From positions 320,968 to 342,650 of the forward strand of contig CABIWB010000001.1 of NCBI GenBank assembly GCA_902362275.1: a stretch of DNA of 21,683 bases, written 5' to 3'. Below the pieces are notes generated by a model, which made no database searches, had not been told where the DNA came from, and worked only from the letters and a program-made list of their open reading frames with translations. Positions 14,801-21,683 of the stretch are shown here, in pieces. Numbering within the stretch: position 1 is the first letter of the stretch; each line of letters opens with the position of its first letter. Source of the stretch: Coriobacteriaceae bacterium. GTDB lineage: Bacteria; Actinomycetota; Coriobacteriia; Coriobacteriales; Coriobacteriaceae. The translations under genes and the position numbers were made by a program.

Positions 14801-16517
14801 CCTGATCTCGCCTCCGCCGCACCACGACATCTACTCCATCGAGGACCTGGCAGAGCTGATCTTTGACCTTAAGAACGCCAACCCCGGCGCGCGCGTGTCG
14901 GTCAAGCTGGTCAGCGAGGCCGGCGTCGGCACCATCGCCACTGGTGTTGCCAAGGGCGCTGCCGACAAGATTTTGATCAGCGGCCACAACGGCGGCTCGG
15001 GTGCCGCTGCTCGCGATTCCATTTGGCACGCCGGTCTGCCGCTGGAGCTCGGTCTTGCCGAGGCCCAGCAGACGCTGCTGCAAAACGGTCTGCGCTCGCG
15101 CGTGGTGCTCGAGGCCGACGGCAAGCTCATGGACGGCACCGATGTTGCCGTCGCCTGCCTGCTGGGTGCCGAGGAGTTTGGCTTTGCGACCATGCCGCTC
15201 ATCTCGATGGGCTGCCTCATGCAGCGCGACTGCCAGCAGGATACCTGCCCCGCCGGCATCGCTACGCAAAACTGCCGCCTGCGTCGCGGCTTCCGCGGCA
15301 AGCCCGAGCACGTTGAGCACTTTATGCTCTTTGTTGCCGAGCAACTGCGCGAGGTCATGGCGAGCCTGGGCTTTCGCACCGTCGACGAGATGGTCGGCCA
15401 TCCCGAGTGCTTGCGCCAGATTGAGGTCCCGGGCAACCGCAAGGCTAACCTGCTGGATCTGTCACCCGTGCTGGCGAGCGCGACCTGTAAGTTTGGTGCC
15501 CACATCCCGGGTGCCGACGGCCGTCACTTCCTGCCCCAGATGGCTGCGGACGGCGAGCTCGACAAGACGCTCGACTCCACGTTGTTTGTGCCCTATACGG
15601 CCGATGCCCGTGCGCACCTGCGTCCGATTCGCTTCCGCGCCGATATCGCCAACGTCAACCGCTGCGTGGGCACCATCTTGGGCAACGCGGTGACCAAGGC
15701 GCATCCCGAGGGCCTGCCCGCCGGCTCCATCACCATCGATTGCGATGGTTCGGCCGGTCAGAGCTTTGGCGCCTTCCTGCCGCGCGGCATTACGCTCAAC
15801 GTGTGCGGCGACGCCAACGACTACTTTGGCAAGGGCCTTTCGGGCGGCGAGGTGTCGGTGCGCCCCAACCCGCATGCGACCTACAAGTTCGATGAGAACA
15901 TCATCGTGGGCAACGTTGCGTTCTTTGGCGCCACGAGCGGCCGTGGCTTCATTAACGGCCTGGCAGGCCAGCGCTTTGGCGTACGCAACTCCGGTGCCAC
16001 CGTGGTGGTCGAGGGCTGCGGCAACCATGGCTGCGAGTACATGACGGGTGGTCTGGCGCTCATCCTGGGCGAGGTCGGGCAGAACTTCGCCGCCGGCATG
16101 ACGGGTGGCGTGGCCTATGTCTTTGACCAGTACGGCACGCTCGATGCCCGTGTGAACCACGAGAGCGTTGAGCTTAAAGCCCCGACGGCCGGCGAGCTGG
16201 CACAGATTCGCGAGCTCATCCAGGAGCACGTGGACGCGACGCAGAGCCCGCGCGGCATTAAGCTGCTCTACAGCTTTGAGACGATGAACAAGCACTTTGT
16301 GAAGGTCATTCCGACCGAGTACGAGCGCGTGCTGGCGATTGTCGCCGCCGCCGAGGCCGTCGGTAAGACGCATGCGCAGGCCGAGGAACTGGCGTTTGAC
16401 ATTGTGACCGGTCGCGCGAGTGCCGCGGATGTTGCTCGCTTCGATGTCGCGGGCGGTGCTGCGGGTGCTGCGTCCGTGGCTGCCAGCTCTGTTGCTTCGA
16501 CCAAGAAGGAGGCGTAA
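11820..16517 (+). CDS. gltB: Glutamate synthase large subunit
   Basis: With GltD it makes two glutamates from glutamine and 2-oxoglutarate, the GS-GOGAT route of ammonium assimilation. The 1565-residue length is typical. ATG 11820 follows AAGGGGAGGA. A 20-residue propeptide precedes Cys21 (DACGIGAL), the nucleophile of the class II glutaminase domain (about 21-430). A central domain follows, then the FMN synthase domain (about 830-1240). C1132-x5-C1138-x4-C1143 binds the 3Fe-4S cluster. The C-terminal GxGxG beta-helix domain spans about 1270-1510. The last 35 residues are an Ala/Ser-rich tail that may be disordered. gltD starts 5 nt after the stop, so the two form one operon. Confidence 0.97.
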   Translation: MQADSAQQQGLYRPEFDHDACGIGALADINGERHHQILDDALSILVNLEHRGGTGLEKNTGDGAGILFQVPHHFFRKEAQKCGQILPAEGDYGVAMLFFPQDDKGVEDARRVFEEGCAEAGVPLLFWREVPVDPHDLGETARACMPTILQAFLGRPDDTPAGDAFERRLYVCRRTIEKKADAEFALRDKIFYVCSMSSRTIVYKGMLVATQMRRFFIDLNDAAVKTAVALVHSRYSTNTTPSWERAHPNRFIIHNGEINTLKGNVNWIRAREPNLYSPVLQHDLERVMPIINREGSDSAILDNVLEFLVMNGRPLTRAASMLLPEPWDHNDSLSEERRAYDAYQSMLMEPWDGPAAIAFTDGRTLGAALDRNGLRPARYYVTRDGRFMLASEVGTIEVRPENILTSGCLGPGQMLEVDFARGRVIYNDELRARYAKEKPYRDWIAEETLAVDALDEPVAATPAEDAEVPAAVRMAKLGYHWDDVDEVVRPMAQQGKAPLASMGIDAPLACLSKKTRSFFDYFYQLFAQVTNPPIDALREHMVTSTTLYLGNHGNLLEDSRTACQLVRLERPLLNEEEFDRICAIERVGFKTRRFRAVYRRDAGEGALQAALKQLAEDVEAAVRDGVNIVVLSDRAGADEVPVPSLLAVGCVHNHLIRAGVRTFADIVVECGDAVSPHDFAALVGYSASGIYPYNAHACIRDLAARGDLDVTAEQGIANYNKAATAGIVSIMSKMGISTVQSYHSAQIFEAVGFTPEFVNAYFAGTVSRVGGMGVEDVEREQNERYDAALAILKSPAPDQLPTLGLTKWRPLGGEDHLIDPQSVYLLQTACREDSYDTFKEYSARLHRTGRAVRLRDLLDFNASGCTPVSLDEVEPALNIVRRFNTGAMSYGSISKEAHECMAIAMNRLHGRSNSGEGGEDPRRETPLANGDSKNSAIKQVASARFGVTSRYLCSAFEIQIKMAQGAKPGEGGHLPGKKVYPWIAEVRQSTPGIGLISPPPHHDIYSIEDLAELIFDLKNANPGARVSVKLVSEAGVGTIATGVAKGAADKILISGHNGGSGAAARDSIWHAGLPLELGLAEAQQTLLQNGLRSRVVLEADGKLMDGTDVAVACLLGAEEFGFATMPLISMGCLMQRDCQQDTCPAGIATQNCRLRRGFRGKPEHVEHFMLFVAEQLREVMASLGFRTVDEMVGHPECLRQIEVPGNRKANLLDLSPVLASATCKFGAHIPGADGRHFLPQMAADGELDKTLDSTLFVPYTADARAHLRPIRFRADIANVNRCVGTILGNAVTKAHPEGLPAGSITIDCDGSAGQSFGAFLPRGITLNVCGDANDYFGKGLSGGEVSVRPNPHATYKFDENIIVGNVAFFGATSGRGFINGLAGQRFGVRNSGATVVVEGCGNHGCEYMTGGLALILGEVGQNFAAGMTGGVAYVFDQYGTLDARVNHESVELKAPTAGELAQIRELIQEHVDATQSPRGIKLLYSFETMNKHFVKVIPTEYERVLAIVAAAEAVGKTHAQAEELAFDIVTGRASAADVARFDVAGGAAGAASVAASSVASTKKEA

Positions 16518-16522
16518 GTGCC

Positions 16523-18004
<1,482 letters not shown>

Positions 18005-18017
18005 AGTAGTCATTTAA

Positions 18018-18066
18018 GAACGTCTCCAATGACTAGTCATTTTTTGTCTAGTCGTTGGGGACACTC
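18018..18066. repeat. Inverted repeat after gltD, may also terminate gltBD
   Basis: GTCTCCAATGACTAG (18022-18036) and CTAGTCGTTGGGGAC (18048-18062) are inverse copies at 13 of 15 positions; both differences allow G-U pairs. The similarity extends weakly to 18018 and 18066. Inside, AATGACTAGTCATT (18028-18041) is a perfect palindrome that runs into six T, which could act as a terminator. Confidence 0.6.
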
Positions 18067-18310
18067 TTTGCGAGCGATTTGCTCGTTTGTCGACGTACGG
18101 GTGTTCATTTGTCGACTTCTTGGGCTGTGGTCACCTGTTGTTTCTGTGGTGGCTGTGGGTATCTGGCTCAAAAGGGCGTGTTGGCCGTCTATGTTTACCT
18201 GCGGTTTTGTTGCGGTGCGCATTTTCGGTCAAGCTTTTTGTCAAGTGTTTGGTCAGCATCTGGTTTGCAGCCGGAGGCCTATTTTGCCCGCGCTGGTCGT
18301 GGCCGACCAC
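18067..18310. other. T-rich gene-free stretch
   Basis: No convincing gene: the 110-codon frame across it (18029-18361) has poor codon bias and runs through the repeat and the next gene's start. The DNA is clearly T-rich on the plus strand. TTTGTCGAC occurs twice exactly 22 bp apart (18086 and 18108), which would suit a dimeric DNA-binding protein. Its length suggests a long 5' leader or regulatory region for the gene at 18358. Confidence 0.5.
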
Positions 18311-18352
18311 CCTCCTCGTAAGCTCAAATTGAGGTCTATCAGTTTGAGGAGG
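18311..18352 (+). promoter_or_regulatory. Possible ribosome-binding-site-masking hairpin
   Basis: CCTCCTC (18311-18317) is perfectly complementary to GAGGAGG (18346-18352), the ribosome-binding site of the next gene. A second pairing, CTCAAA (18323-18328) with TTTGAG (18343-18348), shares bases with it, so the two cannot form fully together. This is the form of a translational switch. No ligand or known riboswitch class is recognised. Confidence 0.35.
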
Positions 18353-18357
18353 ATGCC

Positions 18358-19053
18358 ATGATTGACCACGCTTTAGACCGAGCGCAGCTAGCCGAAGCCG
18401 TCGGCAACGATATTGCCGACATGGCCCATTTTTGGATGCTGCGGAAGTTCCAGTTTTTGGAGCCGGCGCGCGAACAGTTCGAGATCATTGTCGACCCGTG
18501 GCTCAGCTATTGCACCGAGCCTTCGCAAAACGAAATCATGGCCTACAACATGGCATTTACCGATTGGCTGCTCTTCGAGCGCCCCTATCGCCATGGCAAG
18601 ACGCTGCTCGAGCTGTATGTTGACGAGCCGCCGGCATCGCTTTTGCCTGCCTCGCTCAAGCGGCTCGAGCAGGTACGCGACACGCAGTATTTCTCGCGCT
18701 TTGGCATTTTGGACAAGGATCCTGCGACTGGTATGGTCGCGCTGAAGGACACGCGCACCGACCGTCGCTTTGATGTCTACGACCCGCATATCGTGCAAAA
18801 GGAGCATTGGAGCGACGGAGCGATTGCGGTGCGCCTCGCCTGCGTCGACGATGTCTGGCTGACGGCGGGACAACTCTATCTGTATGACATCGCACGCCTG
18901 AGTGACACGGCGGTCGATGGGCCGGGTGCGGTGCATCCGGAGGACCTGCAGGACGGCTTTGACACCTCGTGCGTCAGCTTCTTTTTGCGCCTGGTCCGCG
19001 ACATCATGGGCGCCCAGGGGCGGTACGTAAAGTCGCTCAACATCTACGAATAG
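18358..19053 (+). CDS. Conserved-looking hypothetical protein
   Basis: A 231-residue acidic soluble protein with no signal peptide or membrane segment. ATG 18358 follows GAGGAGG by 5 nt, and codon bias is like that of its neighbours, so the gene is real. The middle part (TDWLLFERPYRHGKTLLELY, about 63-82, then a YFSRFGILDKDPATGMVALKD-like segment, quoted here in part) faintly recalls a group of uncharacterised bacterial proteins with a F-E/D-x-P/R-x-x-x-G-x-T-x-L-E pattern, some of which carry SEC-C zinc motifs. No cysteine cluster of that kind is present here. Function is unknown. A hairpin repeat separates it from the amidohydrolase, so a shared operon is not certain. Confidence 0.75.
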   Translation: MIDHALDRAQLAEAVGNDIADMAHFWMLRKFQFLEPAREQFEIIVDPWLSYCTEPSQNEIMAYNMAFTDWLLFERPYRHGKTLLELYVDEPPASLLPASLKRLEQVRDTQYFSRFGILDKDPATGMVALKDTRTDRRFDVYDPHIVQKEHWSDGAIAVRLACVDDVWLTAGQLYLYDIARLSDTAVDGPGAVHPEDLQDGFDTSCVSFFLRLVRDIMGAQGRYVKSLNIYE

Positions 19054-19079
19054 GAATGGGAGTAGGAGCTGCTGATAAG

Positions 19080-19134
19080 TCTCGATGCGTAACGTTTAAC
19101 GGCCTGGGGGCGGCCTAACTGTTACAGATTGAGA
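19080..19134. repeat. TGTTACAGAT hairpin repeat, single copy
   Basis: TCTCGATGCGTAACG (19080-19094) and TGTTACAGATTGAGA (19120-19134) enclose a spacer of exactly 25 nt, as in the array at 11419. It lies 26 nt after the hypothetical gene. Confidence 0.8.
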
Positions 19135-19287
19135 TGTTTCGTCAGCACGGCCGAAGTATCGCCACGCTGTCTCCGTTTGCCCTCGCATCTCACTCGTCCC
19201 TCCGTTAACCGATATGCTCGACTTTAGGTCGCTGCATTAGGTGATAATGGACAAATGTTCAAGTTAATCGTGAGGGAGGAACTCGAT

Positions 19288-20658
19288 ATGGCATCTGCCG
19301 ATCGTTCCACGTTGTTTATCAATGCGACCATTCTGGATGGTTCGGAGCATATGGAGCCGCAACCCGATATGGCCGTGGCCGTTGAGCGCGGTGTCATCAC
19401 ATGGATGGGGCCGAGTGCTGTGGCGCAGGTGCCTGCGGGTGCCGAGGTTATCGACCTGGCAGGTGCGTATCTCATGCCGGGCCTCATCAATATGCATGTG
19501 CATCTGTGCGGTTCGGGCAAGCCGGTTTCGGCGGGCGATGCGGGTGCGTTGATGAAGAAGCTCGATAATCCCGTGGGGCGCGCCATCGTGCGCCATATTC
19601 TTAAGGGCAGCGCCCAACAACAACTGGCAAGTGGCGTGACCACGGTGCGCGGCGCGGGCGACCCGCTGTTTGCCGATCTGGCCGTGCGCGATGCTATCGA
19701 TGCCGGCAAGTATCAAGGTCCTCGCCTGGTGGCGCCGGGAACGGGCGTAACGGTGCCGGGCGGCCATGGCGCGGGCTTGTTCGCCCAGGTGGCAAACAGT
19801 CCCGCCGAGGCAGCCGAACAGGTGCGACACCTGTATGCGCGCGGTGCCGATGTCATCAAGCTGTTCGTGACGGGCGGCGTGTTCGACGCTACCGAGGTGG
19901 GCGAGCCGGGCGTGCTGCGCATGCCAGTGGAGGTTGCCACGGCGGCGTGCAAGGCTGCGCACGAGGTGGGCTTGCCGGTTATGGCCCATGTCGAGAGTAC
20001 CGAGGGCGTGAAGGCCGCGCTTGAGGCTGGCGTTGACACGATTGAGCACGGCGCTCCGTTGACACCCGAGATTTTGGAGCTGTACCATGGCGCCGCGGGC
20101 ACGCAGCTCGAGGGGCGTGCGCCGAGTGTGACCTGCACTATCAGCCCGGCGCTGCCGTTTGTGTTGCTCGACCCGGAAAAGACCCATTCGACCGATACAC
20201 AAAAGAAGAACGGCGACATCGTGTGCTCGGGCATCATCGAGAGCGCCCGTGCCGCACTGGAAGCTGGCGTTAAGGTGGGCCTGGGTACGGACTCGAGTTG
20301 CCCGTTCGTGACGCAGTACGACATGTGGCGTGAGGTGGCCTATTTTGCTAAGTACGTGGGCGTGAGCAATGCCTTCGCACTGCATACGGCCACGCAGGTC
20401 AATGCCGAGCTGCTGGGGCTGGGCGGCGAGACCGGCACAATCGAGTGCGGCAAGGCCGCCGACATCCTGGTGACGCGCAAGAATCCACTCGATGACCTGT
20501 GCGCACTGCGTGAGCCGACGCACGTGATGTGTCGCGGTGATCTGGTGCGCAAGCTCAAGGTGAAGCGTATTCCCGAGGTGGACGCCGAGCTCGACGCGAT
20601 TATGGCCATGCCTGTCGAAGCGCTTGCCGAGGAGCTCGCCCGCGATGGCGTAGCATAG
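19288..20658 (+). CDS. Metal-dependent amidohydrolase (imidazolonepropionase-like)
   Basis: A 456-residue enzyme of the amidohydrolase superfamily that hydrolyses amide or peptide-like bonds with one or two metal ions. ATG 19288 is chosen because AGGGAGGA precedes it; the in-frame ATG at 19255 has none. The metal ligands are all visible: H70-V-H72, K191 in VIKLFVTGG (the lysine that is carboxylated in binuclear members), H234 in MAHVES, H254 in IEHGAP and D335 in LGTDSS. There is no signal peptide, so it is cytoplasmic. Relatives include prolidases, imidazolonepropionase-like enzymes and mycotoxin or drug hydrolases; the substrate cannot be told. No histidine-degradation gene is nearby, which argues against HutI. 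Confidence 0.88.
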   Translation: MASADRSTLFINATILDGSEHMEPQPDMAVAVERGVITWMGPSAVAQVPAGAEVIDLAGAYLMPGLINMHVHLCGSGKPVSAGDAGALMKKLDNPVGRAIVRHILKGSAQQQLASGVTTVRGAGDPLFADLAVRDAIDAGKYQGPRLVAPGTGVTVPGGHGAGLFAQVANSPAEAAEQVRHLYARGADVIKLFVTGGVFDATEVGEPGVLRMPVEVATAACKAAHEVGLPVMAHVESTEGVKAALEAGVDTIEHGAPLTPEILELYHGAAGTQLEGRAPSVTCTISPALPFVLLDPEKTHSTDTQKKNGDIVCSGIIESARAALEAGVKVGLGTDSSCPFVTQYDMWREVAYFAKYVGVSNAFALHTATQVNAELLGLGGETGTIECGKAADILVTRKNPLDDLCALREPTHVMCRGDLVRKLKVKRIPEVDAELDAIMAMPVEALAEELARDGVA

Positions 20659-20661
20659 GTG

Positions 20662-20686
20662 TGACAAAGGGACGGTCCCTTTGTCA
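20662..20686. repeat. Perfect 12-bp-arm palindrome
   Basis: TGACAAAGGGAC (20662-20673), one G, then GTCCCTTTGTCA (20675-20686): 12-bp arms with no mismatch. It starts 3 nt after the amidohydrolase stop and lies immediately before a separate terminator, so it is not needed for termination. It has the shape of a REP element or a dimeric-protein operator. Confidence 0.75.
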
Positions 20687-20691
20687 TAATC

Positions 20692-20729
20692 AAAAAAAGC
20701 CGAGGTCTCAACACGAGGCCTCGGTTTTT
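20692..20729. terminator. Bidirectional terminator between convergent genes
   Basis: CCGAGGTCTC (20700-20709) pairs with GAGGCCTCGG (20715-20724) with one G-U pair and the loop AACAC. Seven A precede and five T follow, so it can stop transcripts both from the amidohydrolase and from the minus-strand zinc-ribbon gene. Confidence 0.9.
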
Positions 20730-20751
20730 ATTTTGTTCCATGGCATGGCGG

Positions 20752-21225
20752 CTAGGAGCGCGTCTCCATCTTGGCGTGGCACTTGGGGCAGGTGACGCGG
20801 ATTTTGCCCTTGCCCTTGGGGACGGAGAGCATCTGGCCGCAGTTGGGGCACTTGAGGTATGCCGTGGTCTTGCGACCCTTCCACATCTTCTTGGCTGTGC
20901 GCTTGGCGCGCTCAAAGTCTTCCTTGCTCGTTCCGGCTGCGCGTGAGGTGCTGGCCGCTGCGGCGCCGGCGCCCAAGCTGGCGACAAACTTGCCCAAGCC
21001 GGGAACATTGGCGGTCGCGGCGACAAAGGCCTCGTTCTCCTTGCGACGTGCATCGATATTTTTGGACAGGCCGCGCAGCACGCCAATCACGATTACGGCG
21101 ATGGCAATCCAGCTGAGCCACTGGATACGAGCCATCGAACCGATCATGGCGATGATAATGCCTGCGAAGCCCATCACGATGGTGAGCTCGTCGGCGCCAT
21201 TGCGACCCTTCATAAAGTCATTCAT
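20752..21225 (-). CDS. Membrane protein with C-terminal zinc ribbon
   Basis: A 157-residue protein. The start at 21225 follows AAAGG. It begins MNDFMKGRNGADELT, then has two close hydrophobic segments (about 15-32 and 36-50), the basic SKNIDARRKEN stretch, a flexible Ala/Ser/Gly part, and a C-terminal ribbon CPNCG (125-129) and CPKC (145-148). This order (F-M-x-G-R-x-G-x-D-x-L, two helices, R-x-x-S-x-N, K-C-P-x-C, R-V-P-x-G-K-G-K-I) matches a family of uncharacterised zinc-ribbon membrane proteins common in Firmicutes and Actinobacteria. The two CxxC pairs should bind one zinc. Its function is not known. Confidence 0.82.
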   Translation of the reverse strand: MNDFMKGRNGADELTIVMGFAGIIIAMIGSMARIQWLSWIAIAVIVIGVLRGLSKNIDARRKENEAFVAATANVPGLGKFVASLGAGAAAASTSRAAGTSKEDFERAKRTAKKMWKGRKTTAYLKCPNCGQMLSVPKGKGKIRVTCPKCHAKMETRS

Positions 21226-21280
21226 GCAAATTGCCTTTCATTCGATATGCCGCACGCCCTTATACCCGATTTAGAGCAAG

Positions 21281-21327
21281 GGGGACAGGTTAATCTGCAC
21301 CAATGTGGTGCAAACATACCTGTCCCC
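21281..21327. repeat. Hairpin repeat with GGGGACAGGT arms
   Basis: GGGGACAGGT (21281-21290) pairs perfectly with ACCTGTCCCC (21318-21327). Inside a symmetric 5-nt internal loop, TGCACCA (21296-21302) pairs perfectly with TGGTGCA (21306-21312). A further TCTGTCCCC at 21353-21361 repeats part of the arm. It lies between two minus-strand genes and has no T-run on the minus-strand exit side. Confidence 0.75.
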
Positions 21328-21371
21328 GGAATACCAAGACGGTGCAAAGAAGTCTGTCCCCAATGCCCCAA

Positions 21372-21644
21372 TTACTTGGAGAGCTTGTCGACGACGCGTT
21401 CGATTTCGGCGAGCTTGGCGGCTTTGAGGTCTTCGTCGCCCGATTCGATTGCCGAAGTCACGCAGCCCTCGATATGCGCCTTGAGCACGTCGGCGTTGAT
21501 GCGCGCGATGAGCGCCTGCGTGGCCATGAGCTGCGTGGAAATATCGACGCAATAGCGGTCCTCCTCGACCATCCGCAAGATGCCGTCGATTTGGCCGCGT
21601 GCCGTCTTGAGCATGCGGGTCACCGATTTGTGGTCAGCCATCAT
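21372..21644 (-). CDS. csoR: Copper-sensing transcriptional repressor, CsoR/FrmR family
   Basis: A 90-residue all-helical DNA-binding repressor that leaves its operator when it binds metal. C32, H57 and C61 have the 25- and 4-residue spacing of the Cys-His-Cys Cu(I) site of CsoR, which separates it from FrmR and RcnR members whose ligands differ. The N-terminal RMLKTARGQIDGILRMVEED is the family signature. The start is one of two adjacent ATG codons (21644 or 21641) after GAGGA. Copper-efflux genes that such regulators control are not in the window; they may lie beyond 21683. A hairpin repeat lies downstream. Confidence 0.9.
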   Translation of the reverse strand: MMADHKSVTRMLKTARGQIDGILRMVEEDRYCVDISTQLMATQALIARINADVLKAHIEGCVTSAIESGDEDLKAAKLAEIERVVDKLSK

Positions 21645-21683
21645 GGCGGGTCCTCGTTTCTGGTCGATCTTCCGGATGCCCCC

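Noticed and set aside
11781..15401. 1206-codon open frame on the minus strand opposite gltB
   Set aside because: It mirrors the high-GC codon use of gltB; its translation is low-complexity, rich in Ala, Arg, His, Val and Gly without domains, while gltB on the other strand is intact and full length.
18029..18361. 110-codon frame after gltD
   Set aside because: It runs through a palindrome and over the start of the next gene, and its composition is unlike that of neighbouring proteins.
19264..20667. 467-codon minus-strand frame opposite the amidohydrolase
   Set aside because: Shadow of the real gene, with no recognisable motif and no ribosome-binding site, while the plus-strand frame has every catalytic residue.

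Overview
The window is a high-GC (about 60%) bacterial chromosome segment with strong G/C bias at third codon positions. Gene content suggests an anaerobic actinobacterium of the class Coriobacteriia, most likely Collinsella or a close relative. The pointers are a long-tailed FtsE, RNase R and SmpB in one neighbourhood, a small rubredoxin next to a flavin reductase-like protein, and many hairpin repeats between genes. The genus is inference from content and style, not from a marker gene.

Layout. 1-2320: tail of an unidentified gene, then ftsE and ftsX (cell-division ABC complex) and a clear terminator. 2396-4531: rnr (RNase R). 4651-7028: an accessory-looking stretch with a small serine recombinase preceded by a large dyad, a VanZ-like membrane protein, an ArsC/Spx-like thioredoxin-fold protein, a REPIN-like element and a shortened regulator-like gene on the minus strand. 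7232-7510: promoter, tRNA-Gln(CTG), tRNA-Glu(CTC), terminator. 7567-8944: a TPR protein overlapping smpB. 9152-9888: flavin reductase-like protein and a very short rubredoxin. 10041-11297 (minus): an Nramp metal transporter. 11820-18004: gltB and gltD, NADPH-type glutamate synthase. 18358-20658: an unrecognised protein and a metal-dependent amidohydrolase. 20752-21644 (minus): a membrane/zinc-ribbon protein and a CsoR-type copper-sensing repressor.

How the genes work together. FtsE/FtsX couple the cytokinetic ring to cell-wall hydrolysis. RNase R and SmpB both act in trans-translation and mRNA clearance, although about 4 kb of other genes separate them here. GltB/GltD make glutamate from glutamine and 2-oxoglutarate. 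The flavin reductase-like/rubredoxin pair, the Nramp transporter and CsoR fit redox and metal homeostasis in an anaerobe.

The most unusual content is in the gaps. At least six kinds of imperfect or perfect palindrome sit in different intergenic spaces. One kind, with 15-nt arms (right arm TGTTACAGATYGAGA) around a 25-nt spacer, occurs as a regular tandem array of three between the Nramp gene and gltB, again at 19080, and as a decayed copy at 9961. Most of the other kinds share a GGGAC core. They look like REP/REPIN-type dispersed elements, but family membership and mobility cannot be shown from this window alone.
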